Below are positions 34,144 through 46,381 of a stretch of DNA of 64,000 nt, piece after piece. The notes below the pieces were generated by a model. The model made no database searches. It was not told the origin of the DNA and saw only the letters and a list, made by a program, of their open reading frames with translations. Made by a program: the position numbers and the translations under genes. Numbering within the stretch: position 1 is the stretch's first letter; every line of letters starts with the position of its first letter. The stretch is taken from NCBI GenBank assembly GCA_015680685.1, contig MNCI01026937.1, positions 1,221,340 to 1,285,339 on the forward strand. The letters are read 5' to 3'. This DNA comes from Gnetum montanum. Lineage: Eukaryota; Streptophyta; Gnetopsida; Gnetales; Gnetaceae.

Positions 34144-36030
34144 TCATTAAAGGCCCCCAGTTCTTTTAAATTTTTGTTTTACACATTTTTGTTTTACATC
34201 TTTTTGTTTTACACGTTTTTGTTTCACATTTTTTTTTTACAAATTTCTTTAACTTTTCTTGTTTTTGGTTTACAACATCGTTATACTTTTTCATTTTGTG
34301 TGTGTGTTATCCATCTTGTAAGTTTGTCACCCAATAAGTGTTCTCCACGATGGTATGAACTGTTTTCCTATTGATTGCTAATGTTTGGGTTTTACCTTTA
34401 AGTTATGATGTTGATACTAAGGTATGTCTCTTTTGGTATGACAGGCAATGAGTCCACTTCATCCATTCATCCACAAGTTTCTATAGTCTCTCTTGGCTTG
34501 GAAATATATAGTCCCTTTCTAAATAAGAACTATAATGAATTGGTGACTTGGCATTTCTCAAACTAAGAAAGGATTCAAGGATTAAAAAGGGTGTGACTTC
34601 AAGGGAACTTGATGCATTTGTGTTGGCCATTCTCTTGGGTGCCTAGATGTTTTTCTTCTTGAATTTTCTTACCGTTTCAACGTTACCCACTTATTGGGAA
34701 GCTGAGGAAATAAAAATAACAAAGTCTTTGCATGGTGTGGTTCTCACGCATAAACACATAAAAAAAATAGTGAGAATTCAAAGCACACCCCTTAGATGAA
34801 ATAATCATTTGGGCTACAAGCACTGGTTATGGAACTAAAATAAAAATAAAAATGTTTCCTCTAACTAAGGCCCTTCTCGCTTCCCATTCTCTCCTTTGTT
34901 TCATCGGAATGGTGGTGGCTCTTGGATGAAGGCATTCTTGTTATTCAAGAGGATGGATTGGCCAAATGCATTAATGCAAAGTCACTGGATGTGGTTTGTT
35001 TGAGGCTGGACTTGGAATGGGATCTACTAAGTCACATTAATCATGAAATCCACAAGGAGCTGTACATCACCTTGTTCTTGAGACTCCATTCCATTCTCTC
35101 CTTTTCATCATTCTTCCTCCATTATTCACCTCATTGCCGGTTGTATCATTAGTGCATATTTTGGTTGATTCATTATTTTCTTTTTGGTAAATTCTTGTCG
35201 TTAAGACTTTAACTCTTGTTCCAAATGACATTCCCAGAGTCTACGGACTCTTTGAATGTGGGATTGTCAGGGCATTAAGGGCATAAGCCTGCTTTGGGGA
35301 GGACCCACTGGCATTCCTATTTGGTGCACCAGTTAACTTCTTTCCCTTAACATTTTTGCAATCCACTCTATTTTGTTCATTCCCATCTTGACATCCACTT
35401 CATCGATGTTATCGTTATCTCTTTTTATTTATATTCTTGTTCTTTTTCTTTCTCCATTCTATCACTACTAGAGGTTCACTCTCAATTATGGGGGTCCTGG
35501 TCCAATTTTTTCGATTTTCTCCTAACCCCTGCATCTTCGGTAGTCACCATTATTATATCTCCAGACCCGTATAAGCCATACCACAGCTCAGCCATTAGAC
35601 CTTTTACCAAAGCAAGGTATCAATTGCATTGAAATTCATTTACCCTTGCTAATGTAAGACTGTGTTGTGTGTGCAGATGGCAATCATGCAACAACAAATT
35701 GGTTCTGGAGGGAACACTTGGAATGGACCAGTGCTGAAGCAGCTATGCAAGGAGCAAGATCAATGGCGCGCTTATGGATGGACAACAAAAGGTGCAATCT
35801 TGGCATTGGCAGTAGCAACACTTCTTTCTCTCTCTCTCTCTTTCTCAGCTGCCAACTAAGGCCTAATGTAAAATGTATAAAGTGTTCACTCTTGTTGTCA
35901 TGAACACCATTTTGTCTTGTCTTGTAATGATGATCCATTCACATGTCATCCCATTAGTTCCATTTGAGTCAATAATCCCATACCTTCCCAATATTTTGTA
36001 AGGAACTTGAAGACAAGTTTTTATTCAATC
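34144..36030 (+). other. 3' internal region of copy B1, pol missing
   Basis: This occupies the place of pol and the 3' UTR. It starts with a short minisatellite (units like TTTTTGTTTTACAC, about 34170-34245). It has splice-like signals ('ttttggtatgacag' near 34435, 'gttgtgtgtgcag' before 35677) and a small ORF at 35677-35859. The last ~90 bp before the PPT are shared with the element at 2768-5326. No RT, RNase H or integrase motif was found on either strand. Confidence 0.7.
35677..35859 (+). CDS. Small ORF with one predicted membrane helix, unknown
   Basis: A 60-codon ORF opens with ATG directly after a good splice-acceptor-like sequence (gttgtgtgtgcag). The N-terminal half is polar and Gln/Trp-containing; the C-terminal third is a hydrophobic run (AILALAVATLLSLSLSF), suggesting a membrane anchor near the end. 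Its place between gag-pro and the 3' LTR is where Athila-type elements can carry an envelope-like ORF, but I see no sequence match to one. The equivalent in the inverted copy (about 41270-41090, minus) has a stop, so conservation is weak. Whether it is translated is unknown. Confidence 0.35.
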   Translation: MAIMQQQIGSGGNTWNGPVLKQLCKEQDQWRAYGWTTKGAILALAVATLLSLSLSFSAAN

Positions 36031-36039
36031 ATGGGGGTA
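36028..36039 (+). other. Polypurine tract of copy B1
   Basis: ATCATGGGGGTA directly precedes the 3' LTR start TGATGGG at 36040. The tract is shared with the one at 4418-4430. Confidence 0.8.
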
Positions 36040-36817
36040 TGATGGGATGCAATATCGCATGGGCTACGATATCGCGGTGCATTGCCAAGTCTATAAATAA
36101 GAGGTCGCTCTCCCTTGTTTCTCATCCTAGGCTTAGACCGTAGCGAAACTCTAGCAGTTTGACCTCTCCAGAGATAGATTAATTTCCATGTGCTCGCAGT
36201 AGGAGCTCCAAAGTGAATGGATCTTTATTCGAGAAATATTGTACCTGAACACAAGTTGTGTACGGAAATAAAGATGAACTTCTTGGATAAACATTACAGT
36301 GCATGGAGGGGGGGAATTAGGACTTTATTTATAGTTATTTATTATTCATCATTTAAATGCTTTATTAGTTCATTAAATCTCTTTCAACCCTTCTCTCCTA
36401 GTTAAGTGCCTCAGTACGATCCCTTCGAGCATGTGCATTATGCTTGGTGATCCCAGCAACGACTAGCATTTGGTAACCAAGGTTGCATCGATTCAGGGTG
36501 TGAATGGTAAGTGGGAACGGATGCTGATGCTAGGTTAATTAAGGCTTAGTTAGTTAGTTAAATTTAGCCAATTAGTCTTTTCACCCTTCACCTCAATAGC
36601 ATAGGAGATAAAACAGAAAAGATATAAAAATCACATACCTCAAACTTACTTAACCATACAACCGTGACAACTACAAGTAAGTCTGGGAAGACAATGAATG
36701 ATTAACCTTAAGTGTTCCATAAGGCGTGTAGGCACTTAGTCTACGGAGTTCAACCGGATCGCACGTGTAACGCTCGTATTTGTATGGTTGAGTGTAGGGG
36801 TACCTCGCCACTCATCA
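36040..36817 (+). repeat. 3' LTR of copy B1
   Basis: At 778 bp this is the most complete plus-strand LTR of the family in the window. It starts TGATGGG, has GATATCGC palindromes at about 36050-36075, TATAAATA at 36092-36099, and ends CTCATCA before the TAGGT duplication. It is full length where the 5' LTR has a gap. Confidence 0.92.
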
Positions 36818-37671
36818 TAGGTATAGGTAAAGATTTTCTCAAGAGTGATGTCATCATCAAAATTATTAGAACTCTTCAATTAGAGTTCAAACCAAAGGTC
36901 ATAGCTATGGAAGAGATAAAAAATTTCTCCACTCTAAAATTTTTGGAAATTCAAAGTGCTCTCATCACCTATGACATGAATCTCATAAGCAAAAGAGCCA
37001 TTCAAGAAGGACCAATTGCTCTAAAGACTACCTCCATGGTGCTTATAGATGAAAAATCCTCACATATGGCTGAACAAGGGGGTAAGTGTGATGAAAGGTA
37101 TAGTGAACTTAAAGAAGAAAATCTTCTTTTAGATTATTTGATTAAGAAGGCAAAGAAATTTGTAATTTCTAATCTAGATGTGATCTACTCTAAAGTGAAA
37201 GAAGAGATCTTAGACATAAAATTTGAGATTCAACAACTAATCTTTTTAAATAAAGATTGTAGAAAGGTTCCAAAAGAAGAGACTCCTAAAAAACAACCAA
37301 AGAATTTGGAGAAAGTCACACATGAAAATTCAAGCTCAAGCATAGTTAGGTTTGATAATATTGCTCATGAGGAGAATACTTTATTTGTGTGTAAAAATTA
37401 TGATAGTAAGAAAACTCTTAATGATTCTCATGATGATCGAAACAAGATTGATGCTTGGTCTTGTCAAAAAGAATTTAGTAAGGAAATTGTGCAGGCACCA
37501 ATAGTTGAAAATGAAGAAAAGTGGAGAATTGAAAATAATGCAACAAGTGATCAAGGGTTATATCATAAAGAACATGAAGAAATAGAGACATCACATACAC
37601 AATCTAATGAAAGAGAACTTAAGGATGAGGAGGCACTTCATGATAGGGGAACCCATCTAAAACTCCATTAA

Positions 37672-39232
37672 TCTTCTCTTCTCATCTGCAAGCAAGGTAA
37701 ATCAAGGTAAGTTTCCATCTCTTTGCTTGCTAGTTAATTTATAAGCATATGATTAGAAAAGTCCAAATTGTTTATGTCTTATCTAGATCAATGTTGGAAT
37801 AATTGTTTAGATAATCTCTTATCTTCATTTTAAGCTTGATGTAATTGAGTTATTTTGGGTCTGTATCTTGTAATAAATTCAGTTAGTTTTGTCTTTATTT
37901 CTATCTTGCATGATCTACTTCTAAGCTCATGTCCTTTAGAATATTTTTGCTATTTATGAGATAAGACAAGCCTCTAAAATTTCCATCAATATTATTGATT
38001 GGAAATCTTAGTCTCCACATTTAATCTTAATGTTGATCTATAGTTGTAGTGCTTTGGTGATTTACAACGTATACGAATTGATCTTAAAATTCCAAGAAGA
38101 GCTACACATGTGTAGGGGGAGTATGTTCCTCATTATCCATCATCATCTTGGAGGTCACCAATGTAGGGGGAGCCTTTGAAGAATTTAGCTAAGAAACATT
38201 GAAATAGCAAAATATCATAAAATAAGCAAGAATTCATGCCATGAAAGGGTATGGTATAGTATCCAATGTAAAAGTAGGATTAACTGTTGGTTAAGATTCC
38301 TTACAGACATTTTACCAGTGTGATATCTTTTGGTTATTATTTAAACATCTTGCTAAAATATTCTTAGCTATTTTTCAAAATTCACTTGCTTTTATTTGGT
38401 ATTTGTCCTTCTTCATGAGAATTTATTTTGATAAGTGTATATTTTCTTTCTTGCCATATAATTACCTTCATGATGTTTTCATAAGAGTTGAGTTCTAATG
38501 GAATCATGACATATTGGTTTACCTTATGAGTTTATTGGTTCAAAAAGATAGGTTATTTGATCCTCAAATATTGAGCCCCTTGAAAATCTTGCTAAGAGAT
38601 GTGTTTAAAATCTTGAAGATATAAATTTTAAATGAGAGCTGATTTTATATGCTCAATCTTTGGCCTTTGGCACTCAAGTTTATTCTCTCTTAGACATTAA
38701 CTGCAAGTTTTTTTATGTTTGGATTAGTTGTGTCTTATTCTTTCTAACCTTGTTTTGAATTAAAAAGGACATATCTTAATTGAAGATAACATACAAATTT
38801 GATATTTAAGGTTGTGTCTATTCACTTGATGGTATTTTAGAATGCTATGAAATTATCTTCCCTTGAATGCTTAACAATCTCTTGTTTATATGAACTTCAC
38901 TAGAGCAAGAAGTACTTGCATCTCTAATCTAAAGGATTGAAAATGATTAATAATATTCATTATAGTAATATCCTTGAAAATTCTTTATGTTACTTAGAGA
39001 TTTATTTGAATAGAGATTGAGCATAATGCATATCTATTGTGACTATGGTATGGCTACTTTTTAGCAAAGGAAAGAATTGTTTTCTGGATTATACTGTTGG
39101 AATGTTGTTATTTTATGATATCTGTTTATAGGGTTAACATGATTTATCCTTTTTCTACTATTCAAAAAGGGGAAGAGTATCAACTATATTTGTATGATCA
39201 CTAACCCATTTTCTTAAGTTTTGAATGTCACT
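37672..39232 (+). other. 3' untranslated region of the copia element
   Basis: AT-rich, with no coding frame or pol motif. 'gtgtagggggag' and 'atgtagggggag' occur near 38110 and 38163, and a PPT-like CAAAAAGGGGAAGAG near 39163-39177. It is the space where copia pol would lie. Confidence 0.6.
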
Positions 39233-39245
39233 AAAAAGGGAAAGA
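39233..39245 (+). other. Polypurine tract of the copia element
   Basis: AAAAAGGGAAAGA lies immediately before the 3' LTR start TGTTGACC at 39247. Confidence 0.7.
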
Positions 39246-40132
39246 TTGTTGACCTTTTGATGTGTCAAAAGGTTAAGTAAAATGGAATTAAAAGTTTTTT
39301 GTATGGTTGTGTGGTTGTTGTAGGACAAGGTACATGGAAAACCAAGATGAGATGATAAGGAACGAACTAGTGAGCTCAAAGGAAAAGGTCATCCACAAGG
39401 TCTTAAGTGAACATGTAAGAATGTGGACAAAGACTAAATAACTTACAAGAAAAGTTAACAGCATTAGAGCATGTGGAAGTGTAAGATTGTGGATAAGGAA
39501 TAAAGAAATCAAAATGCAAAGGAAGCAAAGAAAGGCATCTCCAAGAAATAGTAGATGTCTTGGTAGAATTGAAGGTAGCATAGGCAAAGACATCTTTTAT
39601 TAGACAAAGATGTCTTTCATCAAACAAGGACGTCTTCCTAGAATGAAGGCTAGTTATAGAAAGACATCTTTCACTAGACAAACACATCTTCTTAGAATGG
39701 AGGCCAAATGTAGAAAGACATCTTAGCCACAAGGAAGACATCCTCCATGACTATTAACTAGCCATTTCACAAGTTCCAAGATGAATTTGGAAACATAGTA
39801 ACAATAAGAAGACATCATTCTTATTGGAAAATATGCAAGCTTTTGTACAATCATTGTGTAATCATTTGAAAATCATTGTTTCTCCTCAGTATATTATCTT
39901 TTATTTGTTATAAAGTGAGATGTACCTCAAGTACAAGGATCAACAAACTATGTTTCATTCATCCCTTGTAATTGTTATTCTCTTCTATTGTCCTATGGGG
40001 TTGATGTGCTTCTTACAAAGAGGCATTTTTCTTGAGCTTGTCAAGATCCTGTAGGATTGAGTGTTGGTGTAGCACCACAACACTTTAGAGGGGAGCTCTA
40101 GATTGTAAAGGTTGTGGGATCCTGGAAACCAC

Positions 40133-40912
40133 TGATGAGTGGAGAGGTACCCCTACACTCAACCATACGAATATGAGCGTAGCACGCACGATCTGGTCAA
40201 ACTCCGTAGACTAAGTGCCTACACGTCTCATGGAACACTTAGGGCTAATCATTCGTTGTCTTCTCAAACTTACTTGTAGTTGTCACAGTTGTATGGTTAA
40301 GTAAGTCTAAGGTATATGATTTTTATGTCTTTTCTGTTTTATCTCCTATGCTAATGAGGTGAAGGGTGAAGAGACTAATTGACTAACTTTAACTAACTAA
40401 CTAAGCCTTAACTAACCTAGCATCAGCATCCGTTCCCACTTACCGTTCACACCCTGAACCAATGTAACCTTGGTTAGTCATTACTGGGATCACCGAGCAT
40501 AACGCACGTGCTCGAAGCAGTTGTACTAAGGCACTTAACTAGGAGAGAAGGGTTGAGAGAGATTTAATGACTAATAAAGAATTTAAATGTTAAATAGTAA
40601 ATAACAATAAATAAAGTCCTAATTAGCCTATTCCATGCACTACAAGGTTTATCTAAGAATTTTGTCTTTATTGCCGTACACAAAAGGTACAATATTTGCT
40701 TGAATAAAGATCCGTTCACTTTGGAGTTCCTACTGCAGGCACATGGAAATTAATCTATCTTTGGAGAGGTAAAACTGCTAGAGTTTCATCACGGTTTAAC
40801 CCTAGGATGAGAAATAAGGAAGAGCCGCCTCTTATTTATAGACTTGGCGGCGCACCACGATATCGTGGGGGACGACGTGATATCGTGGCCCATGCGATAT
40901 CGCATCCCATCA
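40133..40912 (-). repeat. 3' LTR of copy B2
   Basis: On its own strand it starts TGATGGGATGCGATATCGC and ends CTCATCA. Palindromes lie at about 40855-40905 and the TATA box (minus) at 40833-40840. It is 780 bp. Confidence 0.9.
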
Positions 40913-42954
40913 TATCCCCATGATTGAATGAAAACTTGTTCTCGAGTTCCTTACAAAATATTGGGAAGGTATGGGATTATTGACTCAAATAAAACTAATG
41001 GGATGACATGTGAATGGATCATCATTACAAGACAAGACAAAAATGGTGTTCATGACAACAAGGGTGAACACCTTATACATTTGACATCAGGCCTTAGTTG
41101 GCAGCTGAGAAAGAAAGAAAGAGAGAGAAAGAAGTGTTGTTGCTGCCAACGCCAAGATTGCGCCTTTTGTTATCCATCCATAAGCGCACCATCAATCTTA
41201 CTCCTTGCATAGTTGCTTCAGCACTGCTCCATTTCAAGTGTTCTCTCTAGATCCAATCTATTGTTGCATGATTGCCATCTGCACATACAACATAGTCTTA
41301 TATTAGCAAGGGTAAATGAATCATAATGCAATTGATACCTTGCTTCGGTGTAAGTCCATTGGCTGAGTTGTGGTATGGCTAATATGAATCCAGAGATATA
41401 AGAGTGGTGACTACCGAAGGTGTAGGGGTTAGGAGAAAATTGAAAAAATTGGTCTAGGACCCCCATGACTAAGAGTGAACCTCCGGTAGCGATAGAATGG
41501 AGAAAGAAAAAGAACAAGAAAGAAAAAGAGACAACTATAACGTCAATGAAGTGGATGTCAAGATGGAAATGAACAAAATAAAATGGATTGCAAAAATGTT
41601 AGGGGAAAGAGATTAACTGGTGCACCAAATAGGAATGTCAGTGGGTCCTCCCCAAAGCAGGCTCATTCCCTTAATGCCTTGATAATCCCACATTCAAAGA
41701 GTCTGTAGGCTTTGGGAATCTCCTTTGGAATAAGAGTTAAAGTCTTAACCATAAGAATTTACCGAAAAGAAAACAATGCATCAACCAAAATAAACACTAA
41801 TGATACAACCAGCAATGAGGTGAATAATGGGGAGAGAATGATGGAAAGAAGAGGATGAAATGGAATCTCAAGAACAAGGTGATGTATAGCCCCTTGTGTG
41901 TTGCATCATTAATGTGACTTAGTAGATCTCATTCCAACTTTGACCTTAAACCAACCACATCCAATGACTTCACATCAATGCATTCGGCCAATCCATCCAC
42001 TTGAATAACAAGAATGCCTTCACCCAAGAGCCACTACCATTCTAACGAAACGAAGGGGGAGAGAATGGGAAGTGAGAAGGGTCGTAGTTAGAGGGAACAT
42101 TTTTAGTTCCATAACAAGTGCTTGTAGTCCAAGGGATTATTTTGTCTAAGGGGTGTGCTTTGAATTCTCACTGGTTTTTTTTTTATTTTTGTTTTTTGTT
42201 ATTTTTTATGTGTTTATGCGTGAGAACCACACCATGCAAAGACTTTGTTATTTTTATTAGCTCAACTTTCTGATAATTGGGTAATGTTGAAACGGTAAGA
42301 AAACTCAAGAAGAAAAACATCCAAGAACCCAAGAGAACGGCCAACACAAATGCATCAAGTTCCCTTGAAGTCACACCCTTTTCAATCCTTGAGTCCTTCC
42401 TTAGTTTGAGAAATACCCAGTCATTGATTCGTTAGAGTTCTTATTTAGAAAGGGACTATACATTTCCAAGCAGAGAGAGACCATAGAAATTTGTGGATGT
42501 ATGGATGAAGTAGACTCATTTCCTACCATATCAAAAGAACATACCTTAGTATCAACATTGTAACTTAGGGGTAAAAACCAAACATTAGCAACCAAGTGGA
42601 AAAACAGTTCATACCATCATGAAGAACACTTATTGGGTGACAAACTTACAAGATGCATAACACACACATAAACACACACACAAAATGAAAAATTATAACG
42701 ATGTTGTAAAACAAAAAATAAGAAAAGTTAAAGGAATTGGTAAAAAAAAATGTGCAAAATAAAAATGTGCAAAAAAAAATGTGTAAAAGAAAAATGTGTA
42801 AAAAAAACGTGTAAAACAAAAATGTGTAAGACAAAAATGTGTAAAAAAACGTGTAAGACAAAAATGTGTAAAACAAAAACTAAAAAGAATTAAGGGCCTC
42901 TAATGATCAGCATAGGTGGCCATCTCCCTCATGACTAAATGGAAAGGGAGAGAT

Positions 42955-45900
42955 TCAAAATAATGAGCACCTATTTGAATTTCTTAAGAGTGTCCAACTT
43001 CTCCCAATTGATATTTTTAGATTAAGGGGTGGAAGTCGATGACGCTCATATTGCAATGTGTCTATGCCTTCATTGTTAGTGTGAGTTGTTCCCCCAGTTT
43101 GTTCCATGCATGTTGATCGGTTGCTCTTTCGATTAGTTGTCAACCATGGGGTGTCTACTACTTGTGTGGTTACTACATATAGGCACCTTTGTATTTATGT
43201 TTCTTGGGCACACCAGTTGCATGGAAGAGATGTTGAGCATTCCTCCATGTCATCACCCTTTGAGTCACTGTATGTGATGCATGGAACTTTCTTCTTCTCG
43301 ATCTTTCCATAAATGTTTACCTTAGATATCACAAAGGAAAGATCATGGATCCCTAGGCATGCATCTACTATACTTAGCCATGCCCTTCCCATTATAATTG
43401 GGAAGCCCCCGTTGTTACTGTTAACTTCGATCACCAGGAAATCAGCTAGGTATGACCAACCACACACAGTGGTAATGATGTCCTCCACTAATCCCAAGGG
43501 AATGGTGATGGACTGGTCAGCCAGCTTCTTCTTGAGTTGGGGCAGGTTCCAAGCTTGATACATTTCTCGTGAGATTAAGTTGACTCCGAAACCTGAGTCA
43601 AGAAGAGCCTTATGTGGTTCATTCTCGGAGACTTGTAGATAAATTAAGGGACTTCCAGGATTAGAGAATTTCTTAGGAAGGTGGCCTACCTTAATCTAGT
43701 CGGTACGGTATGCGTTAACATAACCGTATGCGTGAAACTATGTTGTTGGACGGAAGGGAGCTCCGAAGTCTTGTATGTTGGAGGAGCGTGCATAGACTCA
43801 ACCGCTTGTGGTTGTGAGAGCTTGTCTAGGCTTTTGATTCTGAAGAAAGGTCTTCTTTTTTTATGGTTGTTAGAACTAGTAGTGGGTTGAATAGTTACAG
43901 CTCTCGTAGCATTACGTTGTTGTGGTTGAGTGGGGAGTTCCCCTTGCATTGTTGGAGCGGGTGGTAGTGGAACTATTGGCGTGAGTGGCAGATGGATTTG
44001 AAGGATGGTATGGATGTGGAGTGTCTCCCAAAGGAGAAGGAGTCCTTCTAAATTACTCCCGAACTTGGTAGTGCCGTTGTGGGGTTGTGTGACCCATAGA
44101 GTCACTTGGAGAAACTGGCTACTACACATAATAGACATAAGGATTGGGTTGCCGATAAGGGTATTGTTGTCTCGATGGTGGCATCCCCCATGATTGTGGG
44201 TATTGCCACTACTGATGCTGCCCGATGGGTTGTGGTGGGGTTCCACTTGGATAGTATGTTAACGGTTGGTGGAACTGTCTTGGGTTACCTTGGGGATAAG
44301 GTAACCTTCGGGGTGCTTGTCGTTGGTTAAGTCTTGGATTGAGTGCATACACCTCAGACTCTTATAGATGTGAGATGATTGGACAACATCCCTTAGGATG
44401 GTCATATTGGCAGATCTCACATCCACCATCATTGTCTTTGTCAGAATCCACAACCTCATTGGAGATAGTTATTTTTCGCTTATCCTTGTTATGTGCAGGG
44501 CCTGAATCTCTCCACTTTTTCTTGTCTTTATCGCTACTTCATTCCTCCTTATATTCCTCTACAATTTTCAGGACAGTTTCAAGTTTAGAGTCTAAGGAAT
44601 CCCACAATTGATTCACCTTCACCAATACTTCTATTATTAACTTTTGAATTGGCAAGGTTTTTCTATTCAGCAACTCTTTGAGTGGTGACTCATCCTCCTC
44701 ATCACAAAATCTCACTCCCTTCTTTCGAATGGAAGGATTGCGGTTATATTCTTCTGTGCTCTCTCTTTTCCATAGTTCATCTTCTTCTTTGGCTACTTGC
44801 TCCAACAATCGATGAATCTCATGGGATCTAAGTTCTGATAGTCTCCCTTGGGCATAAGTCCCAAGGGTTCTCCTAGTCTCATGTCTTAGCCCATCTATGA
44901 TGTGGCGAAGTTGGTCCCATTATGTGTAACCATGGCCCGGGCAATGATGTAGCAATGCATAGTATCAGCCCATGGTAGCATCCAAGGGTTCATGATTACC
45001 TTGCTTCCATCCTTGGATCTGCTTACGCAAGTTATAAACTCTGTAGTACATTTGATACTTATCATTAAACAACTCTAACATCGTACTCCACCTCCTAATG
45101 GTTTTCGGCTCTAAGGACCGGTACAAACTCTCTGCTTCCTTTATGAGTGTCCTGGGAAACAACTTTAGTTTCTGCCACTCATTCTCTATGTTCTGCAAGT
45201 CACAGGCATCATGGAATGCCTGTAAATGATTCTGTGGATCAGCATTATATCCCCCCTCAAATTGTGGGATATTTTTCATGTTTAAGCGCTTGATCCAGCT
45301 ATCTTTTTGATGCCTTGTTGGTATTATAACTACCTCCGTTATATCTAGCATACTCTAGGTTGCAAGTAGGGGCTCGTCATGATCATCTCTTTCGTGATGT
45401 CTATGATGTCTACATTATTCCCTACTTTCCCTTCGTTCATGCCCTTGTCCTCACTCTCGACTCTCTTGTCGAGGTCTCTCATTTTTCCTACCTCTGTCCT
45501 CACCATTATGCTCTTGGTGGCTATGCCCTGATGTGGAAGGAGAAGGTGAATGATGTGATGATGGAGAAGAAGATGGGGAACCATCACCATGTTGATGTTT
45601 CTTACCTTCTCTTCTGTGGCTATAGCCCCAATCGTGATGATGATCCAAGTGCTCGTCCTTGTCATGTGTTGTTGTTCCCTCAGTGAACAGTTGGCATTCA
45701 CGGGGATCATAACCAGGGTTATGTATCATGGAGCGTAGGTTCTGATACCCCACCTCCTCACTATTGTTAGGAGGAGGAACATCATTTGATGGAGAACTTG
45801 TTATAAGTGGTTCACCATCTCCAATTTCACTTAGGATGTGTGGGACCCCTTTGCCCTTCAATAGTGTATGGTGGCTCTCCTGCCGTGAGTCCCTTATACG

Positions 45901-46236
45901 TTATGCTGCTGTGGGATGATAATCCCTTGTGTCAAAATCACCTATAACGTATTCAGCATAGAGCTGTGTCATGCCTATCTAAGCCAAAGCATAGAGGAGC
46001 ATGTTAGGGACTGCCTGATTTGGGGGTAACACTATGTTACCTTGCAAATCTCTCCAATGCAGTTGTTCGTCCTGATGAAGGATAAAAGTAAAATCTAGTA
46101 TATACTCATCAGGATGGGTATATACCACTCGGTATTGTTGAGGAATTAGTAGATTTTGGTTATGTGTTTTAGACTATCGACTGTTTCTTGTATGATCCCT
46201 AGGTGGTGAATTTCTTTTGTTCGAAGAAGAAGACAT
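42955..46236 (-). pseudogene. gag: Fused gag-protease frame of copy B2, stopped
   Basis: One minus-strand frame runs from ATG 46236. It has the same block order as copy B1: IPQFEGGYNADPQNHLQAFH, LFPRTLIKEAESLYRSLEPK, the zinc knuckle near 44430-44390, and protease blocks LLDSGFGVNLIS and PIIMGRAWLSIVDA. The protease catalytic triad is the canonical D-S-G. A small in-frame deletion removes a few codons after NLPQLKK. Stops are at different places from those in copy B1, so each copy decayed on its own. Confidence 0.9.
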
Positions 46237-46360
46237 TGTTATTTTATTGGTGTGCTATTTTATCGTTATATAAATTTTTCGTTTAATTAACCCTAAGGGT
46301 TTGTTTAAGCTCCCAATGATGTGAGTAATTTCCTATGTTCTACTTAGCACACAAATACTT

Positions 46361-46381
46361 AGTCCCCGGCAATGACACCAA
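46361..46381 (-). other. Primer binding site of copy B2
   Basis: The minus strand reads TTGGTGTCATTGCCGGGGAC, two changes from the site at 2032-2052. Confidence 0.85.

Larger units (their letters stand above)
30164..36817 (+). mobile_element. Pol-less Athila-type element (copy B1)
   Basis: This is a complete insertion: 5' LTR 30164-30651, PBS 30652-30671, gag-protease frame 30796-34143, 3' region 34144-36030, PPT near 36028-36039, 3' LTR 36040-36817. It has perfect TAGGT target duplications. RT, RNase H and integrase are absent with no trace. The inverted copy at 40133-47174 has the same layout, so the loss predates both insertions. The 5' LTR contains an N at 30578 in place of about 339 bp present in the 3' LTR. 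Confidence 0.92.
29708..37671 (+). pseudogene. gag: Copia gag, split by a nested Athila-type element
   Basis: The ATG at 29708 begins a UBN2-type copia gag with MFDRFDITCWKARMQGFFES, then EEKDKF, NRVVGYKMDKEIW, EATYEGMS and REGEKIKDYFSREND. One in-frame stop lies at 30014-30016. The frame is cut at 30163 by the insertion at 30164-36817. It resumes at 36823 in the same frame with GKDFLKSDVIIKIIRTLQLE and the AMEEIKNFSTLKFLEIQSAL block, then a Lys/Glu-rich coiled-coil tail to the stop at 37671. The total is about 434 codons. No C-x2-C-x4-H-x4-C zinc knuckle is present, unusual for a full copia gag. Confidence 0.85.

Noticed and set aside
34144-36030. Hidden RT, RNase H or integrase in the pol-less elements
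   Set aside because: Both strands were read for D-G-Y-S-G, M-P-F-G-L, Y-x-D-D, integrase H-P-Q-x-D-G-Q and RNase H motifs, and none was found in either copy.
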